From the NCBI RefSeq assembly GCF_013375555.1, contig NZ_JABXWB010000005.1, positions 1,129,501 through 1,193,500 of the forward strand: a stretch of 64,000 bases of DNA, written 5' to 3'. The notes beneath the pieces were generated by a model that saw only the letters and a program-made list of their open reading frames with translations, was not told where the DNA came from and searched no databases. A program made the translations under genes and the position numbers. Position 1 is the stretch's first letter, and every line of letters begins with the position of its first letter. This document shows positions 43,910 to 53,518 of the stretch, piece by piece. This stretch comes from Sphingobium sp. EM0848. GTDB lineage: Bacteria > Pseudomonadota > Alphaproteobacteria > Sphingomonadales > Sphingomonadaceae.

Positions 43910-45046
43910 CTATAATCGGGCCGCTACCCAGTCGGCAATGAAGCTGCGCACCGGTTCGATATTGTCCACGCCGGTATGTTCGATGCCGCCTTCATGGGGG
44001 GTGAAGACCTTCAGTTCCCGTTCTGGACTGTTCACGGCTTCCTCAAAACTTTCATAGGCATATTCCAGCGGAATCTGGCGATCGTTCTCGCCATGGGTGA
44101 TGAGAAAAGGAACGGTCATGTTCTGAAGATGTCCGCGCAAGGTGATGTGGCTGCAATTGGCCAGCAGCAATTCGCCGGAGGCTTCTCCCCAGACCCAGGC
44201 GACATGGTCCCAATAATGGGGGACCGGACGGTCGCCTTCCCGCGCTGCGCGGCGATGCTGAAGCGCGCCCCAGTCATGGTTCGCGCCCCAAGCCACGCAG
44301 AGCTTGAATCTCTTTTCGTAGCAGGCCGCGCGCGGCGCATAATAGCCCCCCAGCGACCAGCCCGCCATACCGATCCGGTTCGCCACGACATCGGGGCGCG
44401 ATTCCAGATAGTCGATCGCTGCGCCTGCCCATCTTTCACTGTCATGGATGGCGGTCAGGCCGTTGAATCGCAGGGCTCCCCCTGTGCCCGGTTGATCGAT
44501 CATGAGCAGCGCGATGCCGCGTCTGGCAAAGGCATGGCGGTTGACGAGGAAAATCATCTCCTTCACGCTGTCCAGGCCGTTGCAGAACAACAGGCAGGGC
44601 CAGGGTCCCGGACCGTCTCCGGGCAGGAACAGGGCGGGCAGGCTGCTTCCTTCATAGGGGATATCCATGGCCTCGCAGGGAATGTTCCCGGTGCGGATCA
44701 TGGCGTCGCGGACCTCCAGCATTTGGGCATAGGCCCGTTTGCGGGGCTCATAGTCGCGGGCCTGCATCCGTTCGGCGGTCATGTAATAGGCTAGGGAGCG
44801 ACCGTATTTTTCGCTGGCGGTGAGGCCGTTTCCAGCGGCCTCCGCCGCCTTGCCTTGTTCCGCAAGACGCTTGGCCAAAGCCATCCAGGCGTTGAAAAAC
44901 GCCTCGGTGCCGACATCTTCGCCCTGCGTGGCGGCCTTGCGCACCGGGGTATTGGCTTCCTCGATCTCGCCGATGGCGCCGCCCATGGCCAGGCAGATAT
45001 TGACCGAAAGATTCCAGACATAATTGCCGGGAAACGGTTCGAACAT
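43910..45046 (-). CDS. Alpha/beta hydrolase, DHPON hydrolase/FrsA-like C-C hydrolase
   Basis: A 378-aa hydrolase with a helical N-terminal domain (about 1-140) and an alpha/beta catalytic domain. The nucleophile serine is in GMAGWSLGGYYAPRA, the acid/histidine lie in THGENDRQIP and GGIEHTG. This two-domain layout is that of FrsA/DUF1100 and 2,6-dihydroxypseudooxynicotine hydrolase, which cuts a C-C bond next to a ketone on an aromatic ring. It lies 48 nt downstream of the FAD monooxygenase on the same strand and opposite a TonB receptor, so a role in degrading an imported compound is likely. The substrate is unknown. Confidence 0.75.
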   Translation of the reverse strand: MFEPFPGNYVWNLSVNICLAMGGAIGEIEEANTPVRKAATQGEDVGTEAFFNAWMALAKRLAEQGKAAEAAGNGLTASEKYGRSLAYYMTAERMQARDYEPRKRAYAQMLEVRDAMIRTGNIPCEAMDIPYEGSSLPALFLPGDGPGPWPCLLFCNGLDSVKEMIFLVNRHAFARRGIALLMIDQPGTGGALRFNGLTAIHDSERWAGAAIDYLESRPDVVANRIGMAGWSLGGYYAPRAACYEKRFKLCVAWGANHDWGALQHRRAAREGDRPVPHYWDHVAWVWGEASGELLLANCSHITLRGHLQNMTVPFLITHGENDRQIPLEYAYESFEEAVNSPERELKVFTPHEGGIEHTGVDNIEPVRSFIADWVAARL

Positions 45047-45094
45047 GATGATAGCTCCTGTTGAAAAGGGGAAATACCGAACCGGGCCGGGTTG

Positions 45095-46213
45095 TCAGAT
45101 CGGCTGGCGTATCAGTTCGAATGCCGCGCGGGTGACGCCGATGTGGTCGGCATTGGGGGATCGTTCGATTTCCCAGCGGCACAACTGTTCCGACCATTGC
45201 TTGATCTTGCTGGCGCGGGGCAGGCGGCGATCCATGAAGGCCCGGAATGCAGTGGCGAGGTCGATATCCCTGCCGAGTTCCTCGCCCAGCACCACGGCAT
45301 CCTCTATCGCCATCGCCCCGCCTTGCCCCAGATGGGCGCTGGAGGCATGGGCAGCGTCGCCGATGATGATGACCCGTCCCTTGTGCCAGGGGGGCGGAAG
45401 GTCGACGAGCAGGAAGGGTTTCCAGACGATTTCTTCCGCAGGGGGAAGGTCATCCCGCAACTTGCCGATCAGCCCGCCATAGCCGGCGAGCTTGGTCCGC
45501 AACACCTCACGCAGGTCGCCTGCTGGCCGAACCGGTGTTTCGGTCTTGTCGGTCACATACATGTACATGACTGTATCGCTGAGCGGCACCACGCCTGCCC
45601 GGTCGCCATTCTCGCCGGTATAGCTTTGCAGTTCATCGACCTGACGGGGATAATTGACGCGCCATGCCGCCTGGCCGCTATAATAGGGTTCGGCGATGGT
45701 TCCGAACAGCAATTTGCGGGTGACAGAATGGATGCCGTCGGCGCCGATCACCGCATCATAGCGCCCCTTGCGTCCATCGGTGAAAATAACGTCCACACCG
45801 TCTGCGTCCTGAACCAGATCGGTGATAGTGCAATTGTTCCAGATGGTCGCCCCTGCGCCGACCGCGGCTTCGGTGAGGATGCGGCCATAGTCGGGCCGGG
45901 TGATCCCCATCATCGAGGGGTAGTCTGCTCCCGCGATCAGATCGCCTTGCAGGAAAGTGCGATTCTGCCCCTGCGAGTCAAAGAAGGCGAAGCCGTCATA
46001 GGCATAGCCTTTCTTGCGGATTTCCCCGAAAATGCCGAGTGCGTCGAGCGCACGCAATGCATTACCTTGCAGGATGATGCCGATTCCCAGCACGGCATCG
46101 GTCTGATATTTTTCCGCGACATCCACTTCTGTGCCGTGTCTTCGCAATGCGATCGCGACGGAAAGTCCGCTGATCCCACCGCCCACCACCAGAACCTTGC
46201 CGACACTGCTCAC
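45095..46213 (-). CDS. FAD-dependent aromatic hydroxylase (salicylate hydroxylase type)
   Basis: A 372-aa group A flavin monooxygenase. The ADP-binding GGGISGLSVAIALRRHG, the middle DG motif DAVIGADGIHS and the FAD-ribityl motif IIIGDAAHASSAHLGQGG are all present. These enzymes hydroxylate phenols with NAD(P)H and O2. It is the first gene of a two-gene unit with the alpha/beta hydrolase and is divergent from the TonB-dependent receptor. Confidence 0.87.
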   Translation of the reverse strand: MSSVGKVLVVGGGISGLSVAIALRRHGTEVDVAEKYQTDAVLGIGIILQGNALRALDALGIFGEIRKKGYAYDGFAFFDSQGQNRTFLQGDLIAGADYPSMMGITRPDYGRILTEAAVGAGATIWNNCTITDLVQDADGVDVIFTDGRKGRYDAVIGADGIHSVTRKLLFGTIAEPYYSGQAAWRVNYPRQVDELQSYTGENGDRAGVVPLSDTVMYMYVTDKTETPVRPAGDLREVLRTKLAGYGGLIGKLRDDLPPAEEIVWKPFLLVDLPPPWHKGRVIIIGDAAHASSAHLGQGGAMAIEDAVVLGEELGRDIDLATAFRAFMDRRLPRASKIKQWSEQLCRWEIERSPNADHIGVTRAAFELIRQPI

Positions 46214-46601
46214 CTGATTTCTCCTCTACCCAATGACCGATTATCCTGATCAGTTATTGCTGCGAGCCTAGGGCAGTTGCCTGACGCGCTGAAATAGACG
46301 CTTGGAATGCGAGGTATCGGGTTTGGCAATTGATGATCTTTAATAATTTAACATATTGATATTAAGCTATAAAATTGAAATTTCGTCGACTTTGCCGCCG
46401 TTGGCATCGCCTGAGCGAATGCGAGCTATAGGTACAATATATTGGTGACTGTGTTGGTCGGCTGTCATCCCTCATGCCTGCATCGACCCATGATGGTGCA
46501 CCCCCTGCTTTTGCCATCATGGAAGAAGAAAATGAAACGCCATGGCGCAAACAGGCGCCAGCCATGGAAGGAGAGGGGCGCCGAGAGGGAGAGGATTTGT
46601 G
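46214..46601. other. Divergent promoter region of cassette B import genes
   Basis: A 388-nt gap between the flavin monooxygenase (minus) and the TonB receptor (plus). The middle is AT-rich; TTAATA (46340-46345) and TATTAA (46360-46365) form a loose inverted repeat that could be an operator. The half next to the receptor contains GAAGGAGAGGGGCG but no further gene. Confidence 0.35.
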
Positions 46602-48815
46602 ATGCGTTTAGGGTTGTTGCTCAGTTCGGCTTGCATGATGGCCGTCAGTTTCTCCACTGCCGCACTGGCTGCTGAGGCGGCGGATCAGGACGTCTCGGCA
46701 CAGGCCGACGGGGCCAATGGCGGGCTCGCCGATATTGTCGTCACCGCGCAGAAGCGCGAAGGAAAGCTGCAGGACGTGCCGATGGCCGTGTCAGCCATCG
46801 GTGCCCAGGAATTGGAGCGCCGGCAGGTCAGCTCGGTCGCTGATCTGGCCAAGTTGTCGCCGGGTGTCTCCGTGGCGCAGCATGCGGGCTATAACCGGCT
46901 GTTCATTCGCGGCATCGGCCTGACCTCGATTTCCAACGGACAGGACCCGAGCGTTGCCTTTCAGGTCGATGGCGTGGTGATCGGCCGCCCTTCGGCGCAG
47001 CTTGCTTCCTTCTTTGACATCGAACGGATGGAGGTGCTGCGCGGGCCCCAGGGCACGCTTTATGGCCGCAACGCGACCGGCGGCAGCGTCAACCTGATCA
47101 CCCGCAAGCCGACCCGCGACTTCAGCGGCTATCTCAATCTGTCCTACGGCAATTACGATGCGCTGACGGTGGACGGCGCGATCAGCGGCCCGCTGGACAA
47201 GGGCGGGAATGTGCGTGCGCGGCTGGCCTTCCAGCATATCGAACATGATGGCTATGGCCGCAATGTGACGCTGGGTGAGCAGATCGACAATCAAAACAGC
47301 ACCGCCGTTCGCGGCACTATCGAGGCGGACCTCAGCGATAGCGTGCATGTCACGCTGAGCGGCGATTATGCGCGCGAGCGCGACCATAATTACGCCTTCC
47401 ACGCCTTTGGGCCATATCGATCCGACGTAACGATGCCGGGCCTTGCCAATGGTGGTACCATTTTGATCAATAGTCGCGATATCACCAGCGAGGTGCCTAC
47501 CCGAAACCGGCGAGAATTTTGGGGATTTTCCGGCAAGATTGCAATTGATCTGACCGATCATTTGACGATCCAGTCGATCACTGGATACCGTCATTCGGAT
47601 CGATGGAGCAGCAACGACCCGGAAACCACCTCTTTCGATGCCTTCTCCCCGGTCGTTACCATAGAACGTGCGAAGCAATTTTCCCAGGAACTGCAACTCA
47701 ATTACAGCAGCGACCGGCTGAAGGGTGTTTTCGGCCTGTTCTATTATGACGAGCCGCTGCATGCCGAACTGGACCTGACCTGGCCCTATATCGGGCGGCT
47801 GCTGGGTTTCGCGAACCCCGCCTATCATGAGAATGGCGATATCGGGATCAAATCCTATGCCGCTTTCTCCGAATGGACCTATGAGGTGCTGGACGGGCTG
47901 CGGTTGACGGCGGGCCTGCGCTACAGCGAGGACAAGCGCGATTCCAACGGGTCGCTCACCGTGTTCAATTTCATGCCGCCGCCCAATGGCGCCAATCTGG
48001 TCATTCCGGTGAACGCGAAGAAGAAATGGGATGCGCTGACGCCCAAATTCGGCATCGACTACAGGCCCAGCGAGGATGTGATGCTCTATGCCTCGGTCAC
48101 GCGCGGCTTCAAGAGCGGTGTGCTGCTGGCGGGCAATCCCAATCCGCCGGTCAATCCTGAATATGTCTGGTCCTATGAAGCGGGCTTCAAGACGACGTTG
48201 CTCGATCGCCGCCTGCAATTCAACGGCAGCGCCTTCTATTACGACTATACCGATCTTCAGGTGAACAAGATCGTCGGCAATTCGATCATCACCCAGAATG
48301 CGGCGGCCGCTCGGGTCAAGGGCCTTGAACTCGAAACGCGTGCGCAGCCGGTGCCGGGCGTGAACTTGAATGCGGCGTTGACCTTTCTGGATACGAAATT
48401 CGTGTCCTTCATTACGCAAAATCCGGCGCGGCCGGAAAATGGCAATGTCGATCTGAAGGGCAATCGACTGGTCAACGCGCCCAAGGTGGCGATCAATGCA
48501 GGTGCAGAGGTCGATCTGCCCCTGAACGTGCCGGGCCGGTTCTCGTTGCGGGGCGATCTGACCTATAGCGGCCGCATCTACTTCACGGAATTCAACGAAA
48601 AGGCGCTGTCGCAAGGCGCGGTGGCGTTGATCGACGCCTCGCTGCAATATGAGAGCGCCGATCAGCACTGGAGCGCCAGCCTGTTCGTGAAGAACCTGAC
48701 CAACAAGAAGGTCATCAGCAACAAGTTCGTCGCCGCAGCGCTGACGGGCTATGCGATCAACGGATCGTTCAAGCCGCCCCGGCTTTACGGCGTGCGTGTC
48801 GGCTACAAGTTCTGA
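46602..48815 (+). CDS. TonB-dependent outer membrane receptor
   Basis: A 737-aa receptor with a signal peptide ending ALAAEA. The TonB box region is DIVVTAQKREGKLQDVPMAV, the plug carries VLRGPQGTLYGRNATGGSVN, and the barrel ends in LYGVRVGYKF. It is of the FecA/BtuB-like group abundant in sphingomonads, many of which import aromatic or steroid compounds and not iron. GAGG before the ATG at 46602 sets the start. Its place beside the hydroxylase and hydrolase suggests uptake of the cassette B substrate. Confidence 0.93.
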   Translation: MRLGLLLSSACMMAVSFSTAALAAEAADQDVSAQADGANGGLADIVVTAQKREGKLQDVPMAVSAIGAQELERRQVSSVADLAKLSPGVSVAQHAGYNRLFIRGIGLTSISNGQDPSVAFQVDGVVIGRPSAQLASFFDIERMEVLRGPQGTLYGRNATGGSVNLITRKPTRDFSGYLNLSYGNYDALTVDGAISGPLDKGGNVRARLAFQHIEHDGYGRNVTLGEQIDNQNSTAVRGTIEADLSDSVHVTLSGDYARERDHNYAFHAFGPYRSDVTMPGLANGGTILINSRDITSEVPTRNRREFWGFSGKIAIDLTDHLTIQSITGYRHSDRWSSNDPETTSFDAFSPVVTIERAKQFSQELQLNYSSDRLKGVFGLFYYDEPLHAELDLTWPYIGRLLGFANPAYHENGDIGIKSYAAFSEWTYEVLDGLRLTAGLRYSEDKRDSNGSLTVFNFMPPPNGANLVIPVNAKKKWDALTPKFGIDYRPSEDVMLYASVTRGFKSGVLLAGNPNPPVNPEYVWSYEAGFKTTLLDRRLQFNGSAFYYDYTDLQVNKIVGNSIITQNAAAARVKGLELETRAQPVPGVNLNAALTFLDTKFVSFITQNPARPENGNVDLKGNRLVNAPKVAINAGAEVDLPLNVPGRFSLRGDLTYSGRIYFTEFNEKALSQGAVALIDASLQYESADQHWSASLFVKNLTNKKVISNKFVAAALTGYAINGSFKPPRLYGVRVGYKF

Positions 48816-48829
48816 TCAACAAGGATGAA

Positions 48830-48856
48830 GAAGGCCGGGATGATGTCCCGGCCTTC
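48830..48856 (+). terminator. Terminator after the TonB receptor gene
   Basis: GAAGGCCGGGA (48830-48840) and TCCCGGCCTTC (48846-48856) make a perfect 11-bp stem with a 5-nt loop, 15 nt after the stop. The following bases are CTGTTG, so the T tract is weak. Confidence 0.7.
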
Positions 48857-48879
48857 CTGTTGCCGTAGGAGAAAAACGG

Positions 48880-49269
48880 GTGGAGGAATATAGCATCGAC
48901 GGCGTGATCGCTGCGGAACGGAGGCGTGGCGAGGCGCTGGTGCAGCAGGATTATGACAGCCTGCGCGCGATGATCTCACGCACGGTCACGCATACGCACA
49001 CGCGCGGCGTGACTGACGATTTCGACAGCTATTTCTGTTACATTGAGGGAGAGTTGACCTTTTTGGAGGTGACGCGCGGGCCGCTCGACGTCCGCCTGTT
49101 CGGGGATGCGGCGGTGATGAGCGGGGAGATGAGCAATCTGCTGTCGCTCAAGGGTAGGGCCGAACCCATATTGTCCCGCTCTCTGGTGTTGCAGGTCTGG
49201 GCCTGGCGGGGAGGGCGCTGGATACAGGAAGCCTTTCAGTCCACTAGCCTGCCGGAAACGCAGATATGA
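48880..49269 (+). CDS. NTF2-like/SnoaL-type protein
   Basis: A 129-aa NTF2-fold protein with a GTG start preceded by GGAGAAA. The cone-shaped fold is suggested by DYDSLRAMISRTVTHTHTRG, FLEVTRGPLDVRLFGDAAVM and the final strand WIQEAFQSTSLP. Members include small isomerases, hydratases and ligand-binding proteins. Its stop overlaps the next gene start (ATGA), so it works with the amidohydrolase. Confidence 0.65.
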   Translation: MEEYSIDGVIAAERRRGEALVQQDYDSLRAMISRTVTHTHTRGVTDDFDSYFCYIEGELTFLEVTRGPLDVRLFGDAAVMSGEMSNLLSLKGRAEPILSRSLVLQVWAWRGGRWIQEAFQSTSLPETQI

Positions 49270-50336
49270 ACGCTATCGGCGGCGCGGTGCTGCACCGTTG
49301 CGGCATGGCCGATTATCCCGTTCGTGTGGGCACGCCGGTCACGCGGCTGCCGTGGACGACCATCGACCTGCATTGCCACCTCGCCGTTCCAGCGGTGGAA
49401 GCGCTGGTGGCGAACCATCCGGATCGGACCGCGCGGGCGGTGGCTGAAGCCGAAGCGATGGGCGCGGCTTCTCTGGCGGTCAATGCCGCGATGATGGCCG
49501 ACCTGATGCCGCGTCTGACCGATGTGTCGGTGCGGCTTGCCGACATGGATGCGATGGGGGTGGATATCCAGGCGATCAGCCCTTCGCCCACGCAATATCA
49601 TTATTGGGCCGAGAAGGATCTGGCACGCACCGTCGTCGGCAGGATCAATGATGGAATTGCGGCCCTGTGCGCCGATCACCCGGATCGCTTCGTCGGGCTG
49701 GGCACGGTTGCGCTCCAGCATCCCTCGCTTGCCGCGCAGCAGCTGGAAAGCGCGATGCGCGACCATGATTTCAAGGGCGTGGAGATTTCCTCGCTCGCCG
49801 GCGGGCGCGACATTGCCGATCGCTTCTTCGATCCTTTCTGGCAAAAGGCCGATGAACTGGGTGCGGTGGTGTTCATCCACCCCTGGGGCACGACGCTGGG
49901 CACGCGGCTGGCCGATCATTATCTGATGAACACCATCGGCCAGCCTTTCGAAACCACGGTCTGCCTTTCCAAGCTGATCTTCGGCGGTACGCTGGATCGC
50001 CATCCCGGCGTGAAGATCATCGCCGCGCATGGCGGCGGCTATCTGCCTGCCTATGCCGGGCGATCGGACCATGCCCATGCGGTGCGGCCTGAGGCGCAGG
50101 GCTGCTCCTGCCGCCCCACCGACATATTGCGCCGCATCTGGTTCGACAGTCTGGTCTACGATCCCCGGCAATTACGGCGCCTGATCGAGGAGGTGGGCAT
50201 CGACCGGGTCGTGCTGGGCAGCGACTATCCCTTTGACATGGGGGATTATGATCCGGCCGGCCTGCTGGCGGACCTTGCAGAAGAGGATCAGCGCCGGATA
50301 CTGGGGGAGAATGCCCGGACCTTGCTGAACCTGTAA
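49266..50336 (+). CDS. ACMSD-type amidohydrolase (decarboxylase/hydrolase)
   Basis: A 356-aa TIM-barrel amidohydrolase_2. Metal ligands are in DLHCHLA, a histidine in VFIHPWGTT, IIAAHGGGYLPAY, and the aspartate in VLGSDYPFDMG. This subfamily contains nonoxidative decarboxylases of aromatic acids (ACMSD, gamma-resorcylate, carboxyvanillate) and some hydratases. Reaction is likely decarboxylation or hydrolysis of a ring-cleavage intermediate. Translationally coupled to the NTF2-like gene. A second relative occurs at 53519-54583. Confidence 0.8.
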   Translation: MNAIGGAVLHRCGMADYPVRVGTPVTRLPWTTIDLHCHLAVPAVEALVANHPDRTARAVAEAEAMGAASLAVNAAMMADLMPRLTDVSVRLADMDAMGVDIQAISPSPTQYHYWAEKDLARTVVGRINDGIAALCADHPDRFVGLGTVALQHPSLAAQQLESAMRDHDFKGVEISSLAGGRDIADRFFDPFWQKADELGAVVFIHPWGTTLGTRLADHYLMNTIGQPFETTVCLSKLIFGGTLDRHPGVKIIAAHGGGYLPAYAGRSDHAHAVRPEAQGCSCRPTDILRRIWFDSLVYDPRQLRRLIEEVGIDRVVLGSDYPFDMGDYDPAGLLADLAEEDQRRILGENARTLLNL

Positions 50337-50366
50337 AGGCGGGAGGGGGCAGGCTCGGGTACTCCC

Positions 50367-51398
50367 TTAGACTTCCGGCTTTCCAAGCGGGGCGAAGGGG
50401 CGGTGCAGTACCGCATCTTCGTCCGTCCTTTCCACACGGCAGGGCACGATCTGCTCGCCCAGCCCCTGAATCGCTCCCCGCATTACATCGCCGTCGCGCA
50501 GGAAGCGGTTATAATGGGTTCCGTTGCCTGCCGGCGAACCTGTGCAGATAATGTCTCCGGGCATTAGCTGGATGTGAGTGGAAAGAAATTCGATCAGCCG
50601 GGGAATGCGGAAGATCATGTCCGCGCTCGCTTCATCCTGCATCACCTGCTCGTCCAGCCGCAACGTGATTTGCAGGTCGTGCGGATCGGGGATCAGCGCT
50701 GTGGGGACGATGAGCGGACCCAGCGGCAGGAAGCCGGGACAGGATTTGCCCGCGATGAAATCCAGCCCCATGCCGGGAATATCCGGCCGCGTGATATGAT
50801 CGCGCGCGCTGATGTCATTGGCGATCGTATAGCCCGCGACATGATCCATTGCCCGTTCGCGCGTCACGCGGCGCGCCGGGCGGCCGATGACCACCGCAAG
50901 TTCCAGTTCCCAGTCGGTCTGGATGCTGTCGGCGGGAATGGTGAGGGGGTCATAGGGCCCCGCGAGCGCCGAAATGGGCTTCACAAAGGCGAAGGGCGAA
51001 CCGGCCTGGGCACGATGGTCCATCAGTCGGGTGGCCCGTATGCGCCGCTCCGCCGCGTCAAGGCCCGGTTCGCTACCCGCCTCATGATCGGTCATGATGT
51101 CGATGACATGGCGCCGGTAATTGGCGCCCGCGCATAATATCTGGCGCGGTTGGACCGGCGGCAGCGTGCGCAGGCCGGAGAGCGCGATGCCCCGTTCGCC
51201 GCTGCTGCGGATGGCGGCGACACGCTGCTCCAACTCCGGCCACACCTCGGTCCAGCGCTCGAACAGATCGACGGTGTCGGCCTTGCCTGCGCTGGCGATC
51301 GGATAGGCGGCGCCATCGACCACGAGCGCCACGAAGGGGGCGGCGCCCTCTTGTACGAAGCGGCCGATGCCCACGGCCGGAAATTGCATGTTCGTCAT
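50367..51398 (-). CDS. Fumarylacetoacetate hydrolase-family protein
   Basis: A 343-aa FAH-fold enzyme. The core has ILCAGANYRRHVIDI, WELELAVVIGRPARRVTRE, GYTIANDISARDHI and the end IICTGSPAGNGTHY; the acidic metal ligands sit in the ELELAVVIG strand. The family includes 2-keto-4-pentenoate hydratases, acylpyruvases and C-C hydrolases acting after ring cleavage. GGAGG six bases before the ATG at 51398 fixes the start; a frame to 51497 is longer but unsupported. Divergent from the NmrA-like gene across 216 nt. Confidence 0.82.
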   Translation of the reverse strand: MTNMQFPAVGIGRFVQEGAAPFVALVVDGAAYPIASAGKADTVDLFERWTEVWPELEQRVAAIRSSGERGIALSGLRTLPPVQPRQILCAGANYRRHVIDIMTDHEAGSEPGLDAAERRIRATRLMDHRAQAGSPFAFVKPISALAGPYDPLTIPADSIQTDWELELAVVIGRPARRVTRERAMDHVAGYTIANDISARDHITRPDIPGMGLDFIAGKSCPGFLPLGPLIVPTALIPDPHDLQITLRLDEQVMQDEASADMIFRIPRLIEFLSTHIQLMPGDIICTGSPAGNGTHYNRFLRDGDVMRGAIQGLGEQIVPCRVERTDEDAVLHRPFAPLGKPEV

Positions 51399-51614
51399 GA
51401 TGCCTCCTCCTGCACGATGGCTAGGGCGGCGGGGCAGGGCGTACCAATCACCAGATGGGATGGCTACCATTGGCGGGCCCGATGGCCGATCCATCAACTC
51501 ATCCTATAGGTCCTATCCGATTTTGCGTTTTCTATCGCGTACCAGCCGGGCCTAGAGCATGGGCAGGTAAGGATGGAGGGGGCTGGAAACCCCTCCACGT
51601 CGGAGGAGGCACAT

Positions 51615-52499
51615 ATGACAGGCGGCCCAATTTTCCTTAATTGTGCAGGCAGTCGCACACAGGGCGCTGTCATGGACGCGTTGCAGGCGCGCGGGGCGGC
51701 GTTCCGCGCTTATGGCCGTTCGCTCGATCCGGTGGCGATGGCAGCGCGGGGTGCCAGCGAGGTGATCGAGGGCAGTATGCTCGATATTGAGGCGCTTGCG
51801 GAAGGCATGGAGGAAGCCGCTACCGTGATCCATGTCGCGCCTGCCCTGCAGGACAAGGAGGTGGCGATGGGCCAGTTCGCCGTCGATGCCGCCCGCCGTG
51901 CCGGGATCGGCCATTTCATCTATATTTCGGTGATCCATCCCCAGATCGAATATCTGATGAACCATCGCGCCAAGCTGGCGGTGGAAGATTATCTGATCGG
52001 TTCGGGCCTGCCCTTCACCATTCTGCGACCGATGCATTATTTCCAGAATATCGACGTTGCGGCGGCAATAGAGACCGGGCGCATGCAACTGACCTATTCG
52101 GTCGAACAATCGCTGGGTTTTGTCGACATGGCCGATGTGGGCGAGGTGGTCGCAAGGGTCGCGACCGAGGAAGGGCATGATTATGCCACCTATGACCTGT
52201 GCGGGCCGCAGCATCTGACCGGTATGGAGATGAGCATGATGCTGACCCGGCTTGCGGGACGGGAGGTCCTCCCGGTGCGGATTCCACTCGACCGGCTGGT
52301 GCAGATGCTGGCGCCGGTTCTGGCGTCGGACGCGGTGTCGATCGACTGGACCGCGAGCGCGATCGAGCGGCTGTTCCTCTATTATGACCGCTTCGGGCTC
52401 AACGGGAACGCCAATGTGCTGCGCTGGCTATTGGGTCGGGAGCCCGGCACCTTCCTCGACTTTGCCCGCCTCCAGATCGCCCGTTCCGGCGGGCGCTAG
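51615..52499 (+). CDS. NmrA-like NAD(P)-binding protein
   Basis: A 294-aa Rossmann protein with a somewhat changed glycine loop (LNCAGSRTQGAVM), FIYISVIHPQIEYLMNH, and LPFTILRPMHYFQN, as in the NmrA/atypical SDR group. Members act as redox sensors or NAD(P)H-dependent reductases. GGAGGAGG before the ATG sets the start. The last 72 nt overlap the convergent LysR gene. Confidence 0.78.
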   Translation: MTGGPIFLNCAGSRTQGAVMDALQARGAAFRAYGRSLDPVAMAARGASEVIEGSMLDIEALAEGMEEAATVIHVAPALQDKEVAMGQFAVDAARRAGIGHFIYISVIHPQIEYLMNHRAKLAVEDYLIGSGLPFTILRPMHYFQNIDVAAAIETGRMQLTYSVEQSLGFVDMADVGEVVARVATEEGHDYATYDLCGPQHLTGMEMSMMLTRLAGREVLPVRIPLDRLVQMLAPVLASDAVSIDWTASAIERLFLYYDRFGLNGNANVLRWLLGREPGTFLDFARLQIARSGGR

Positions 52500-53435
52500 A
52501 TCATTGACTCCCACCACCTCAGCAGTCACCTGCGTTACAAGGTCACGGAACCAGCGATGGCCGGGGTCGAAATCATTGCGGGGGTGCCAGAACAGCCGTT
52601 CCGGAAGGGAAGGCAGTTCCAGCGGCGCTTCCATGCTGCGCAGTGGCAGCGTCTGACCATAGCGCTCGACCAGCAGGGATGGAGCGATGGTGATCATGTC
52701 GGTCTGCGCCACGGCGTTCAGCGACTGGTGGAAGCTCGGAAACCAGAAACGGGTGACTGGCCTCCGGCTCTGCCGCCGCAATATCTGTTCGGCGATGGAG
52801 GTGGAATGGCTGCCGAACCGCGTCTCGATATAGGGAAGCGAGCAGAATTGCTCATAGCTGAGACTTTCCTCCACCAGAGGATTGTCTTTCGCCACGGCGA
52901 TGACCAGTCGGTCGGTGAACAGCGGCCGTTCGCTAAATGATCGGTCGAGGCAGGTCGGATCGAGCGCCAGCATCTGGGTAACGGTGATCGCGCAATCGAG
53001 TCCGCCCTCAAACAGGCGCGTCAGCGTATCGGCGAGAAGATCGTCGAACTGGAAGCGGATGCCGGGCGCCTCGCGCATCAAGCGCTGGGCTAGCGGCAGC
53101 GCCAGCAATTCACTGCAGAGCGACGATCCGCCCAGACGGAAAAGGCGTTCGGCGGTCGAGGGATCGAAGTCCTGATCGGCGGCGGTCAGCGCCCTCGCCC
53201 GATGGAGCACATCGCGCACCGGGTCTACCAGTGCGCGGGCGCGCGGAGTCAGTTCCAGCTTGCGGCCGATGCGTTCGAGCAGTTCGTCCTTGAAATGCCA
53301 GCGCAGTTTTTGCAGCGCCGCGCTCATGCCCGGCTGAGAGATATGCACCCGCTCCGCCGCGCGCGTGACATTATGCTCGCTCAGCAGCGCATCGAGCGCG
53401 ATCAGTAAATTGAGGTCCAGCCCCTTAAGGTGCAA
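52428..53435 (-). CDS. LysR-family regulator of cassette B
   Basis: A 335-aa LysR regulator of the NodD/PcaQ-like group: MHLKGLDLNLLIALDALLSE, NVTRAAERVHISQPGMSAAL and an effector domain with FHQSLNAVAQTDMITIAPS. It starts with TTG, preceded by GGGAG. The final 24 codons overlap the end of the NmrA-like gene on the other strand, a tail (GDLEAGKVEEGAGLPTQ) that looks added beyond the usual C-terminus. Its place inside the catabolic block suggests it controls it. Confidence 0.85.
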   Translation of the reverse strand: MHLKGLDLNLLIALDALLSEHNVTRAAERVHISQPGMSAALQKLRWHFKDELLERIGRKLELTPRARALVDPVRDVLHRARALTAADQDFDPSTAERLFRLGGSSLCSELLALPLAQRLMREAPGIRFQFDDLLADTLTRLFEGGLDCAITVTQMLALDPTCLDRSFSERPLFTDRLVIAVAKDNPLVEESLSYEQFCSLPYIETRFGSHSTSIAEQILRRQSRRPVTRFWFPSFHQSLNAVAQTDMITIAPSLLVERYGQTLPLRSMEAPLELPSLPERLFWHPRNDFDPGHRWFRDLVTQVTAEVVGVNDLAPAGTGDLEAGKVEEGAGLPTQ

Positions 53436-53518
53436 GGCAACTCTCCCGCCCGTTGTTCATTCGTGCCGTCTGCCGCGGCGTTCCGAGCCTAACAGCTTAA
53501 CGCCCCTTCTGATAAGCC

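Noticed and set aside
46791..48668. 625-aa minus-strand ORF opposite the TonB receptor
   Set aside because: Shadow frame of a GC-rich gene; no membrane or catalytic motifs, whereas the plus strand has a full receptor.
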